Shown here: positions 34,376 through 45,968 of the stretch, piece by piece
Layout of the letters: each line of letters starts with the position of its first letter
Position numbering within the stretch: the stretch's first letter is position 1
Assembly: GCF_000715075.1 (NCBI RefSeq)
Contig: NC_134101.1
Location: forward strand, 136,290,237 to 136,354,236
Reading direction: 5' to 3'
DNA: 64,000 bases
Source: Nicotiana tabacum
Taxonomy: Eukaryota; Streptophyta; Magnoliopsida; Solanales; Solanaceae
Made by a program: the position numbers and the translations under genes
Notes under the pieces: generated by a model
Database searches by the model: none
What the model was told of the DNA's origin: nothing
What the model saw: only the letters and a program-made list of their open reading frames with translations

Positions 34376-34813
34376 CTACTTAATGGGAGGAAATGTCGGG
34401 TCAGTGGGCAATTTGTGAACCACCAAGTTAGTGCTTAGACCCGGCGTGTCGTTATATGACCACGCAAAAACATCTTTGTATTCAAACAATACTTTAATTA
34501 TCTCTTCCCTGATTTGCGGTTCAAGATAGACACTTATCTTAGTTTCTCTGACATAATCAGGGTCCCCTAAATTGATTGCTTCCGTATCATTCAGGTTAGG
34601 CTTGTGTTTTTCTTCAAAATGATTTAATTCCTTACTAATATCTTCAAAGACCTCGTCCTCATCATATTCTGATTCATCATCACACTCTATTTCTTGGATT
34701 ATTATTTCAGAATTAGATTGGCTTTTAAGACTGGACCGAAGATTCCTCATGCATGTCATGTCATTGAAACCAACATAAAAAGAACTGTACATGGAAGAAA
34801 AGAAAAAAAACAA
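34376..34813 (-). pseudogene. Ogre-type linker between G-patch region and RT
   Basis: A 145-codon frame, acidic in the middle (ECDDESEYDEDEVFEDI) and ending HKLPTDPTFPPIK just before the RT frame, from which it is separated by a TAG. VYLEPQIREEIIKVLFEYK and DVFAWSYNDTPGLS match the conserved pre-RT segment of gypsy elements. Confidence 0.7.
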
Positions 34814-35036
34814 AAATAAAAACTATCAGGAATGATGGAAAAGGGAAATTGCATTTCATCGAAAATAAAAGATAACAGGGTTTATACATGTAAACAGACG
34901 GAACATAGAATCTGAATTACAATCCTGGAATAATCCAGATAAACTGAAAGAAAATCAAAGCAAACTACCAAAACTCCTTCTGGGTAGGGAGAAAAGTAGC
35001 CTCCTAATTGTTAAGCTTTACATTCGGCCCAACAAA

Positions 35037-35480
35037 CTACACATCTGCTTTGCTAGAACCTTCTCCAACTTCCACCATGTTCACACTGTCGAACAACCTC
35101 TCGATCCTTCCAATTAACTTTTCATCAATATCAACCACAGAACTAGGAAATGTTGTCACTGGGCGTTTCCTGGCACCGGGCTTGACAAACGACCTGGAGA
35201 GACATGTGATAGGCTTTGGAAGTGCCCACGCCCTCTGTTTTAACTTTTTAGCCCTTTTCACATCTGCGGCTGTGGGTTTGAATCCAAGACCGAACCTACC
35301 CAAGTTTTCAGGGAGGGACACTGGCTGTATGATACCCTGTAGAGATGCACCCAGACCTTTACCAAGCACAAAGCCATTTTTCAGCATTTCAAAGGCCATC
35401 ATGACTGATGCGGAGGTTATCTTTGGGGTTGGAACACATTTCCCTTTTGGAACTTTCTCGACCGGCACTGTTTCAAACAC
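35037..35480 (-). pseudogene. Ogre-type G-patch-like region
   Basis: A 147-codon frame with MLKNGFVLGKGLGASLQG followed by LGRFGLGFKPTAADVKR, where the spaced glycines and aromatic residues fit a G-patch RNA-binding module. It lies between protease and RT, where G-patch-like segments occur in some plant Tat-type elements and, independently, in betaretroviruses. The frame ends with stops before the linker block. Antisense open frames over the same bases are shadows. Confidence 0.7.
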
Positions 35481-36211
35481 CTAATAGACCCAAGTCCCTT
35501 TGTCATCTTCAACTTCAATGAACGGGACAAAGGCATCACTGTGAGCACACAAATTATCTTCACCATGCACGATGATCTCCTGTCTATCCCATTCAAACTT
35601 GACCATCTGGTGCAAAGTGGACGAGACTGCTTTGGCGGATGAATCCAAGGTCGACCTAACAACAAATTGTAAGAGACGGCTATGTCCAGCACCTAGAACT
35701 CCATGGTGAATTCCACTGGTCCTATTGTCAACTCAAGCACTATATCATCAACTGAATTTTTCCCTCCACCATCAAATCCCCTAACGCAGATGCTGTTCTT
35801 GTGAATCCTCTCGTCATCCACTTTCAACTTGTTCAGAGTAGAGAGAGGGAAGATGTTTGTACTGGAACCATTGTCAACTAATACCCTGGTAACCGTAGAA
35901 TCTTCGTATTTTACCGTAAGATAGAGAGCTCTGTTGTGTTTGGTACCTTCCACAAGCAACTCATCATCAGAGAAAGTGACCCTGTTCACCTCAAATATTT
36001 TGTTGGCGATCTTTTCCAAATGGTTTACTGAAATTTTGTCGGGAACATGAGCCTCGTTCAGAATTTTCATCAAGGCTCGACGATGCTTGTCTGAGTGGAT
36101 TAACAATGATAACAATGAAATCTGAGCAGGCGTCTTTCTCAACTGCTCCACGATGGAATAATCTTGTACCTTCATGTTTCTCAGAAACTCCTCCGCCTCT
36201 TCTTCAGTCAC
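35417..36211 (-). pseudogene. Ogre-type aspartic protease region
   Basis: 36211-35693 begins TEEEAEEFLRNMKVQDYSIV, the conserved pre-protease segment of Tat elements. The active site VLVDNGSSTNIFP (Asp-Asn-Gly in place of Asp-Thr/Ser-Gly) and FDGGGKNSVDDIVLELTIGP follow. It stops at a TAG (35693-35695) where relatives have glutamine and resumes in the same frame with LDIAVSYNLLLGRPWIH (35692 onward), the conserved GRPWIH box. A frameshift near 35640 ends it before the G-patch block. Confidence 0.8.
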
Positions 36212-36796
36212 TCCTTTTTTACACTAGAAATGGGTTATATCTGGATGTTTTAGCTTTCCTTAACTCTTCCGGAGCAAAGTATCTCCCCGAACGGGTTAAT
36301 CCATGGGCCTCATTGACTTCTTCTTTTACTTTCTTTCCCTAGTAGGTCACTATCACCCATTCATAGTTCCACGGGATAACCTTGCTGTTGACTATCGGCA
36401 ACTAGGTTACAGGCTTGATGATGACAGGATCCGTACGTGCACCCTATACAATTATGATAGGCTTGTTTGCCACTCCTGGTACAATAACTTTTGACTTTTC
36501 TTGTTTTGCTGCAACATCACTCGGGGACCTTTTCTTGACTACCGCAGATGGTTCACCGTTTGCCCCACTCAACTTGTTCATTGATCCTTCAACTATTTAT
36601 TTCTTGACCGAATTGACGTCACTGGACCAAACCGTCATGACGTTCTGCGAAGGCTTCTTGGGCTCCCCTCCCTTATGTACTATCTCGATTATGTTTGTTT
36701 CCTAATGGGTTGGCAATGGGTTCTGGTTGATGTTGGGTGCCTCTGGAGTTTGGACTTCAATCCGGTTTGTGTTAATGAGCTCCTGGATGGCATTTT

Positions 36797-38453
36797 TCAA
36801 GTGCCAGCACTTGTCCGTATCATGCCCCGGAGTACAGAACAATATTCACAGCTTACTGAGTAATCAAGATTCTTTGGAGGGGGATTTGGAAATTTTGACT
36901 CAATTGGCCTCATCATATCCAATTGCCTCAGTATGTGGAACAAACTAGTATAGGATTCCCCCAACGGGGTAAAGGATTTCTTCCGCTGCAACCTCTCATT
37001 CTTAAATGCTTGATTGGGCCGGAAACCTGGGCCGACAGGGTTTTGATAGCTCGTGGGGGTGGGTAAGCATTTTGTAGAGCTGGGTAGATGTTTTGTGGGG
37101 CTGGCACACGCCATTGTGCGTGGGTAGGAGGTTGAGTGTATATTTGGGCGTGGTGAACAGAAAAATGAGGGTCTGGTGATGGGAAGTAATGCTGGGGTGG
37201 ATTATACGGGGTTTGGGTGTAGGTTTGGGTGTGGGGTCGAGGTTGAGTATAATTGTGTGACGGGCCCCTAGGTCCAAACCATGATCCTGAATTAATTGTT
37301 GCCACATCTTCTTTCTTCTTTTTTCTGATTACTCCTCCAGTACCGTTTTGAATGGCTTGGGTAGTTGCCTTAATAGCGAAGTAACTCAGGATTTTGTTTG
37401 ACTTAAGCCCTTCTTCTACCATACCACCCATCTTCACTACCTCATTGAAGGACTTGCCTGTGGCCGATACCAGATGGCCGTAGTAAGTGGGTTCCAAGGC
37501 CTACAGAAAGTAATCCACCATCTCTCTCTCTTTCATAGAAGGGTCAACCTTTGTCGCTTGTTCTCTCCAACGAAAATCATACTCCCTGAAACTTTCACTA
37601 GGCTTCTTCTCAATCTTAGTCAGAGACAAACGATCTAGAACAATCTCGAGGTTGTATTGGAAATGACAAACGAATGTTTGGGCCAAATCATCCCATGTAT
37701 ACCATCTGCTGTGATCCTGATGAGTGTACCACTCCAATGCCGCGTCGCTCAAACTTAGGCTAAAGTTTTCCATCAACAACTCTTCTTTCCCACCGGCTCC
37801 TCTCACCATATAAGTCAAATTTGGGCATCTTAAATCCCACTGGCAGTTGAACATCGGGAAATAGACACAAATCATTGTAGGCCATGCTCACCTGGCCTCC
37901 CAATCCCTGCATGTTTCTGAATGACTGTTCCAGGCTTTTAACCTTCCTGACCATCTCCTCTTTTTCTGAATTTTTAGGTGGTTTCTCAGTCTCAATCGAA
38001 ATGAGGAGTGTAGGAGTAAGGTTCTGGGGCCTTGCAAGTAGGCTCCGGGGGATAATATTGGTTATCTTAGGTTTGGAATAACAGCTCACTGGAGGATCAG
38101 TGAAGTGTAGCAGGTGGGGTGCCACGAAAATAGGGGTGGCTGGTGGAGGAGGGTATGGAACTGGTTTGGGTGGTGGAGCTGGTGGTGTTTAGGAAGTGGT
38201 GCCTTAGTAGTGGTGGTAAATGGGAAATCCTGGAAATGAATCAACAGTGGGAGGTTCCTGGGATTGAGCCAATGGCGGGATGAAAGCAAGGTTGGCGGGG
38301 TAGGATGGTGGTGGATGCCCTTTCACCCATGCCTGGTACATCTCTACCATTTATTGTTTCAGATTATACAACTCCTCTTTCAGATTAACATCAGACTCTT
38401 CCCCCCTCTCTTGATGGATCAATAACACTTGCATCCAGTTCTTGGTTAGCCAT
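36797..38453 (-). pseudogene. Ogre-type gag
   Basis: The likely start is the ATG at 38451-38453 (MANQELDAS). A proline-rich N-terminus (38340-38090) has stops and frame changes. 38125-37760 carries VKSLEQSFRNMQGLGGQV and YNDLCLFPDVQLPVGFKMP, and 37875-37501 carries the capsid core (SLSDAALEWYTHQDHSRW, DDLAQTFVCHFQYN, SFREYDFRWREQA). A TAG at 37501-37503 replaces glutamine. 37497-36928 continues in frame (TYYGHLVSATGKSFNEVV) into a Pro/Tyr/Thr-rich tail, and a Cys-rich zinc-finger-like start (SCEYCS) appears near 36860 before a frameshift. Confidence 0.8.
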
Positions 38454-39127
38454 GATCAACTTTTCTTTGGACCTGCTGTTGTATGGATGAGTTGCCAGAA
38501 TTCCAAACAAACTAACCACCTGCCTGTTACTGGAATGACAACAGCAAATTTGTTACCGATTAGGGCTTAACAGATAGGCAACCACATGTTTGGGGATGCA
38601 ATGCACCTAAACAGTTAAATATTTCTATTATGCATTTGATCTGTTTCTTGCGTCATCCCGGCTTTCCTCAATTTCCATTTTGCAACTTCTCTCTTTTCCA
38701 CTCTTGCCTTCCTTTGCTTGATTTCTCGTTGTTCTTTGTTCCCTCATTTTCTCTCTTGTTTTGCCATTGTTTCCTTCCCACAGTTTCTTGTTTTCTCTCT
38801 CTTTTTATTCTTATTCTCGTTTCTGATTCTGATCGAATCCTATGGGGATTGCCTACGTATCATGACACTGCATGAATCAGACCAAGCGTAGTTCTGGGGG
38901 ATAAGTGTAAAAATAAATAATAAAAAAATATTTTGGGGTTTTCAAATTTTCCATAAAATAAAAGCGTCTTGATTGCACTACTCATCCTACTGAATTTAAT
39001 CATAAAAACTAATAGACTCGAAAAGGGTGACTAACAAACTCCAACAGAAAGATGAAAATACAGACTCGAAAACAGACTAATAGACTCCAACAAAGAAAGT
39101 GAAAAATACAGACTCGAACGAAAATCA
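38454..39127 (-). other. Ogre spacer between ORF1 and gag
   Basis: No coding frame on the element strand. It contains a pyrimidine-rich stretch (38640-38820, purine-rich on the element strand) and one copy of the dispersed motif described in the findings (38848-38894). Confidence 0.5.
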
Positions 39128-41167
39128 TGAATATATCAACGCCTCAACTGCTCCGGGGGCCCGCGAGGTATCAGTCGGTCTTGCCAAGGGCCTATGCGTT
39201 AAATCCCCTTGGAGACGATAGAGATCCTCCATTATCTGGCGGATAAAGATCATTACAGTGGTGAAGAACATGGATCTGATAATGTCCTCACACTCACTGC
39301 ATTTCATCGTGATGTAGTTATGATGCCTTTTTCTTGCAGCAAACTCCCAATCTGCTGGGATCTAGCCTCTAAGATCTGGGTGGCGGTATGATTCTGCTCT
39401 TGGAAGTGCTGTAGGTCTCCTTCTAACCGTGCCATCAAAGCGTATCAATGTTCTCTTTATGCTTTGAAATCTTTTGCCTGCTTGGTCATTTCATTCTCAA
39501 AGATGGTGATCTTTTTCTCAACCCCACGATTCCATTGTCATATTTGTCTTTTAACTGTTTGACCAAGCGTGCTCGTTCCTCCGCATTTTTGGCCAATTTT
39601 GTTCGAGCTCTTGTCAGTTCGCCTTCGGCCTTGTTTAGATCAAAACCATATTCACCCACTTTCTACCTAAGGTTACCTACAAGCTTTTCATCTTTTGCAC
39701 TTCTAGCGGGGTTTTTGGCTGCTATTTTCATTTCCTGAATTTGGGCTCAGAGGGCGTCATTTTCTTTGGCTAGCTTTTTCTTTTCGCCCTCATCCGCTGC
39801 GGCTTGCAAACCATTCTCAAACTGAATATCCCTAACTTGTTTTTCCAATTTGCCTATTGTGTCCCTGCACTCATTCTCCTTGGCCAACCAAGCTCACTGT
39901 TCTTGCGACGCCTCAACAAATTCCTAGATGTGAGGCTTCTTGGTTGGTCTTTCAGGTTCGGCCCTTGTGGTGTTCTTCTTCCTATACCAGGCAAGATAGG
40001 CGGGTGAGACCTCACCTCTAGATAGGTCACGCACTCGAGTGTTTGCTGTCAAATACTGGCACTCGTTCCAAATATGACAAACTGTTTCTTCATGAAATTG
40101 GCCGTCGGAGCTGACTTCGACCGCATAAACACTAAGATCTTCATCTAGGTGCATCACCTGGCATCTTCCCAACTGTCTCATTACCTGGTATGGAGCGTAA
40201 GGCTGAATGCCTCGGAGACCTATTAGGAGGAGGTAAGGACTGGTGGCAGGCATATACACAATTTCTTCAACCGAAAGCCAACCCAGTGTCCACTCTATTT
40301 TCCCTGCAGTGATGGAGCGAAGGCGGGATACCCAATCTCCAAACCTTTCTGGCAGCTTGAACCCTAAAATCCTTGTGTCGAACTCTTCAATGCAGCTTTT
40401 CTTCGCGGACCCATAACTCATATACTGTGGGCGGTGACACAGATGCTCGATCATCCACATTTGTAATAGCAAATTGCATCCCTCAAAGAAGTCTGCCCCA
40501 GCTTTACAAGCTGTGAGAGCTCGGTATATCTCAAACACTATCATAGGGGCAAGTGTTCTCTTGGAATTGGTAATCAAGACATTGATGACTCCAGCCACCC
40601 GCAGATCGATATTTCCATCCTTCCAGGGAAACACCACGAGGCCTAAGAAAGCTACCATGAAAGCGAAACGCCTATGCTCATCCCATTTTGCTCGGTTCCC
40701 TTTGCTACAAACCCCACTCTCCGGGTTGTCAAATCCTCCTACATGCCCGTATCTCTGGTATATGAAGCGTAGAGTGGAAAAACTGACCGCCTAATCAGTG
40801 TACTGGACCCCCTACTCATTTTTAGCAAATCCAGGAACTTGTGAGAGGGAATGGTTCTTGGAGCGACTAGATACTTATGCCTTAAACCTTCAGTACTTCC
40901 CATATAACCCGCTATCTCTTCCAAGGTGGGTGTGAGTTCAAAATCTGAGAAGTGTAGGACGTTGTGAGCTGGGTCCCAAAATGTTACCAGTGCCCTTATT
41001 ATGTCTCCTCTTGGCCTGATCTTCATCAATTCGGTGAGCCCTCCCAAATAAAGGTTGACCACATCTCGTCCTTCTTCACCCAAATCTTCCCACCACATGA
41101 GTAGATCCAACTGAATCTTGGACATGACCATCATTGGTAAATTTTGACTCGTGCTCATTCTGCACAT
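39128..41167 (-). pseudogene. Ogre-type ORF1: plant mobile-domain-like protein with coiled-coil tail
   Basis: 41167-40739 and, after a frameshift, 40658-39924 encode a domain with WWEDLGEEGRDVVNLYLG, LVTFWDPAHNVLHFSDFEL and TPTLEEIAGYMG, then MIVFEIYRALTACKAGADF and YMSYGSAKKSCIEEFD. This text is typical of the plant mobile-domain-like proteins found in Solanaceae genomes and in ORF1 of Ogre-type elements; the function is unknown. After a TAG (39924-39926) the same frame continues as a predicted coiled coil (AKENECRDTIGKLEKQ, then EKKKLAKENDAL) with TGA stops where CGA is likely. Further lysine/glutamate-rich text runs to about 39480 before frames break. Confidence 0.75.
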
Positions 41168-42306
41168 TTAGATTAGGGTGATTGGTTTACACACAAAGTA
41201 AATCTCATTTGAAAAACTAATAAAAGGGGTTATTTTTGCAAAAATCAAGATGTCAGGGCTACTTTTGTGAATACGGCCCTTCAACACTTTGAAATGGAAG
41301 TTTTTAGGGCTGTGCTCGCTAAGTGGCCAAAATTTGACAAAACACAGTCAATGGCTATTCTTGCAAAAATAGCCCTTCGACGTCCCGCTGGGACATTCGG
41401 CTATTTAGACAAGAACGACATTACCCACTTTATTTACGACAAAATGACGACGCTTCATATATTTTTTTAAAAATGGGGCTGGGCCTAATAAGGATTGCCT
41501 ACGTATTCCACATCTGGTGAGAATCAAACCCGCGTAGTTCGGCTAGTTTTGACATGAAAAGGAAAAAAACAAAAATCATTTTGGACTAATTCTTCTCTTT
41601 TCAAGAAACTTCTTTTTTCTAGAAATCCTTTTCTTCTCTTTTTTTCCAAAATTCGGCAGTGTTTCGGGACATTTTATGCATCATTTTTGGGAAACGGGTG
41701 AAATCCTCTCTCATACCTCGACTCGGTTTTTCTTTTGGTTTTCCTCACTCAATCTAGAAGCCGGTCAACATGCAATCCAAAACAAATTAAATGCATAGGT
41801 AGCACATAAAATGCATCAGGTTGGCCTTTTATTTTCGGGTACACCTGTCCTAGACGGACTCAACCCCTGTGTTGAGTCCCCAAAGTCAAATGCACATGAT
41901 GCAAAAAAGCGTTCATACTAGGGATCCGGCATTAGACTGAGTTATTCTAAGTTTAGAACCTGGGTGTATTGTTCTAGACCTGGCTTACTCGAGCGAACAA
42001 CTCGAGCCAGGGGGGGGGAGCGTACCAGTAACCAAAAGATCATCCGGCTTTGCAACTTGTCCGAACCTCTTTCTAAATTGGGATATGACACTAACAGAAA
42101 GAAGTCATGCTAGCGTGCACTCCTCAGAAGATAGAAGAGAGGAGTTTCTTAGCAGTTTATATATATAGTTGAGATAATATCAAAGTGGTAAAAAGCAACA
42201 TTTAGCACATTAGGCCCAAACATGTAGATAAAATTAGACAATAAATAAAGCCAAATATAACAATTATTCTAAGCTCGAATTCTTGAAACCTGAGCCAGAG
42301 ATTTTG
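41168..42306 (-). other. Ogre 5' untranslated region
   Basis: Between the primer site and ORF1. It shows no convincing coding frame. It holds one copy of the dispersed motif (41494-41541), a run of G (42009-42018) and pyrimidine-rich patches. Confidence 0.5.
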
Positions 42307-42331
42307 GGTTCGATCCCCAGCAGAGTCGCTA
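42307..42331 (-). other. Primer binding site of the Ogre-type element (tRNA-Arg type)
   Basis: On the minus strand the sequence next to the 5' LTR, GCGACTCTGCTGGGGATCG, is complementary to the 3' acceptor and T-arm of the plant tRNA-Arg used by Ogre elements. The expected TGG at its start reads TAG, a point change. Four bases separate it from the LTR. Confidence 0.75.
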
Positions 42332-42335
42332 GAGC

Positions 42336-45300
42336 TGTCACACCTCCTTTTTACTACCCCCGGAAGTGTATAAGGGAGTTTTTTCCAATTTAAGTGACAA
42401 CCGAAACGGGATTATTTATATTAAAATTCAGAGTCGCCACTTGGAATAATTTATGGTGTCCCAAGTCACCAGATCAAATCCCTAATCGAGGAAAGATTAA
42501 CTCTGTTTTACAGTCCGCGAACACAGAAATCCGGGTAAGGAATTCTGTTAACCCGGGAGAAGGTGTTAGGCATTCTCGGGTTCCGTGATTTTAACACGGT
42601 TGCTCAACTATTATTATTGGCCTATTTATTTGACTTTAAAACATCTTTGAAACCTATGTGCATTTTATCCCTTTAAAACCGCTTTTAATAATCTAATTAT
42701 CATACAACTAATTACTTTGACTACACATCACGAATCGTGTCACGGAAACCGTACCCATGATCTACAACATGTTTAGTTTAATTAACAAGATTAAATTGGG
42801 GCCGAGTCACATAAATGTACCCCCGGATTTTAGAAATTAAATATTACGACTACGTTACGGGAACCGTACCCATAGCCATGAAAATTATTCAATTAACGCG
42901 CCTAGAGAAAACTACGAAAGTTCAAGGCATTTTTATACTAATTTTTATATTTATGCGAGGGCCATGGAAAATTCAACTAAATGGCACACCTCAAGTTTAA
43001 TTTTAAGAGGAACTAATTAATTAAAAGCCAAGGGAATTCAGAATTATTATTCTTTAAAGCTAATGTTCAAACTAAGCTCATTGAAAATTTCCATATTGAT
43101 GCAGAAGGCGACGATGTTGAGCCCAAGCCTGACAGAGTTATGAGGCTGCAAATCTCCTTGTCTCACAATAGCCTTAAGGTTCAGGCCAAAGGAAGCCCAA
43201 ACCTTACAAAAAAAATACAGGCTGAAGATAGAGGACCCAAGATCGAGCCCATACGAAGCAAGGCTGACATGCACATCTAAGAGAAATAGCAAATGAGCCT
43301 AATCATCAGTACACAACAGCTTGACATACAGGAGACCTTAAATGCTATTAAACCACATTACATTCATACTTTGATTGTCTAAGCTTCAATTTATGTTAAA
43401 CTAACTGATTTCATCAAAAACCAAATAAACTCAACACCTACTGCAAATCTCAACTGCAGAACATTAGACCCCTACTACTTTGTGAATTTCAGGCCACATG
43501 TATTTTTAAAAGATTAAAACCACCGCTAATTAATGACGAATTCCATACATGTAGTGCAACCAACAGTAGCATACTTCAAACATTCACACATGACATTACA
43601 ATACAACAATAATCTTTGATTCCATTCAAACACTAAAAAACGAATTTTAAAGCAACAAGGTTAATAATGAAAGCTGACTTGAACTCAACATCATCACCAA
43701 ACTAAATATTATTCACCAAAGTTTAGTCTATACCATGATAGTCCTGACACGCAAGTGCTAGAGAAAAAGTTTAACCAAACTAGAATCAAAATAACAATTC
43801 ATAATTCAAATACAGTCCGAAAATATTGCATAAGCATGACTGAATATAGCAGTGTTCAAGTAATCAAGATGATCAGATAAAAAAACACATGAGCCATCTT
43901 TGAGGAGCACAGACTAATGTTCAGCTAACATTCATCCACTATCTAAATCAATTACAGGGCTTCCATTTACACCTCATATGTTAATCAAGTGTCGAAGCAT
44001 ACCTGGAAATCAAACAAAAGAAAATGAGTGAGGATTTCAAACAGTAACAACAGCTCAGCACATCAACCACAACAGTACCCAATTCTTCTAAACCATTTTG
44101 AGCCCAGAATGAATCAAAGATTACTTCAAACTTTGAAACCTAAAGAATTACACAAAAGCTTCAATGTAACAGTATTTTGTGATTGGTTATTTTTGTATTT
44201 TTCTCCTGATTCTTCAAACTTTTCAGTGTTTAGTATTTTTTCTGCCGTTTCTAATTTCTAGGTTCTGATCTCTCCCTTGAAAATTCGGAAATGGGACCTT
44301 TATAGAGGGGTTTTAGGACAGAAGTAGTTAGTTTCCAAACTTACCATTTACCCTTTCCCCAAATTCCCTCTATTCACTTTAGACCCCATTTTAAAATCTG
44401 TTTTGCAAACCAATCCCTTCCCCCACTTTCCTGGCAGCTTCCTTATACAGTTACAAAAGATTCCCTCAATTAAAATCTCCCAAATACCCTTCAAGAAGCT
44501 GCTATTTACCTTCAGAGGAACTCAACTTATGGGTCAACTTAAACCAAAACCCCACCCAACCCATGGGCCTGCATACTATAGCCCAAACTGAATTTTCAAA
44601 CCCTGAACTTAGTCGAAACTTTTAAACAAACAAACCTTTGAATATTCAGAAGAAAACGATTTCAATAGAGATGCTCGGGAAATAGTAATTTAAAGCAATT
44701 AAATCAACTAATTAATCAAATTATACCAAGACGTTGATATGCTAATTCCCATTTCATTTAACGCCAAAATAAACCCAAATTGAAGAGGAGGAAGACTCAG
44801 AATCCTAATCATGAAAACAGAATGACTTTAAAACATTAAAATAACAAAGAAAAGAGATGAAATAGAAGGAGACGAGGATGAGAACAAAACAAAAGACGAA
44901 GAAGAAGGAGAAAAGAACAGAAATACCTAGATGGTCACACAGACATGGCTTGACAAACCTCAGGCGAATTTGACCTGAAATTGGTATTAATCGCATGTTC
45001 TCTTTGAGAACAAATGAACAATAGTAGTTTCAGGCCCAATCATTCATAGGAACTTGAGGACTTGAAAGATTTTCTTTCCTTCATTTTTAGATTCAACACT
45101 GGTCCGATTCGGTGAGGATTTGGGGAGAAGTGGTGGTGGATTGGGACTCAGGGATGAGTGCTGGTTGTATGCTTGGATTTTGGTGGTAGTTTGAGCTTCG
45201 CAGCCGGCCGAAGATGGTGAAGAAATTCAGGGCGACGGGTCTAGGTTTAGAGATGAGGGAGAGGAGATGAAGTACAGAGATACGAGGGTCTCTGTGAAAT

Positions 45301-45963
45301 TTGGACAATTATATTGATAAGAGGGGGCGTTCCTTGGCCGTTGGATTGAAAGAGATCAACGACTCAGATCTCTCACTTCACGGAACGACGCCATTTCAAT
45401 TTAGGGATTGGACCGGGTATTGGGGTGGAGCTGGGCCGACCTGAATGGGTTTGGAAGGGGAAAATGATTTTGGGCCTGGGGGAATTAATTGAATTGGCCC
45501 AAAATCAGATTTCTTTGTTTCTTTTCCTTTTCTTTTCATTTTCCAATTCCTTTTCTTTTCAAATTAAAATAAATCTAACTAACTCTTAAAAATTAAATCA
45601 AACTACCAAATTATATTAAAAACTCAACATAATATTTACAATAATTAATTAATTCCTAAATTAAAAGAAAAAACTGCAACATTCGAAATTAAAGAGTTAA
45701 AATGCAACATGAACTATTTTTGTGATTTTTCATATAAAACAACTAATTACTAATTAATCTAACAACATAAAATTAAATCCTAAATACAAATGCAATGTAT
45801 TTTTTGTATTTTTCATGAATTAAATAAAATTAAACATGCATAGACAAATGCAAATGATTAACATAATGCTGCAAAAATCTACGAAATCACAAATAATGGG
45901 AAAGAATTTATTTTCCTTAAATTTATGGGAATAATTCACATAGGGCAAAATCACGTGCTCACA
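42336..45963 (-). repeat. 5' LTR of the Ogre-type element
   Basis: 3628 bp, plus-strand ends TGTCACACCTCC and GCACGTGCTCACA-like ATCACGTGCTCACA. It lacks 82 bp present in the other LTR; the join lies at an ATT shared by both sides of the missing segment. Short open frames match those in the other LTR only as non-coding duplicates. Confidence 0.88.
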
Positions 45964-45968
45964 ATACC

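Larger units (their letters stand above)
24404..45963 (-). mobile_element. Complete Ogre/Tat-type Ty3/gypsy retrotransposon (21.6 kb)
   Basis: Flanked by the perfect 5-bp duplication ATACC (24399-24403 and 45964-45968). LTRs are 24404-28119 and 42336-45963. On the minus strand the order is primer site complementary to a tRNA-Arg-like 3' end, ORF1 (plant mobile-domain-like with coiled coil), gag, protease, G-patch region, RT, RNase H, a second archaeal-type RNase H, integrase, long untranslated region with minisatellites, polypurine tract. Giant size, ORF1 upstream of gag, tRNA-Arg primer and dual RNase H are hallmarks of the Ogre branch of the Tat lineage. All genes carry stops or frameshifts, so this is a structurally complete but dead copy. 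Confidence 0.88.

Noticed and set aside
35008..35484. 158-codon plus-strand frame
   Set aside because: Exact antisense of the G-patch-like block of the Ogre polyprotein; the minus frame has the conserved motifs.
42307..42331. Possible tRNA-Arg gene fragment
   Set aside because: Only the 3' acceptor and T-arm complement is present, next to an LTR; it is a primer binding site, not a gene.
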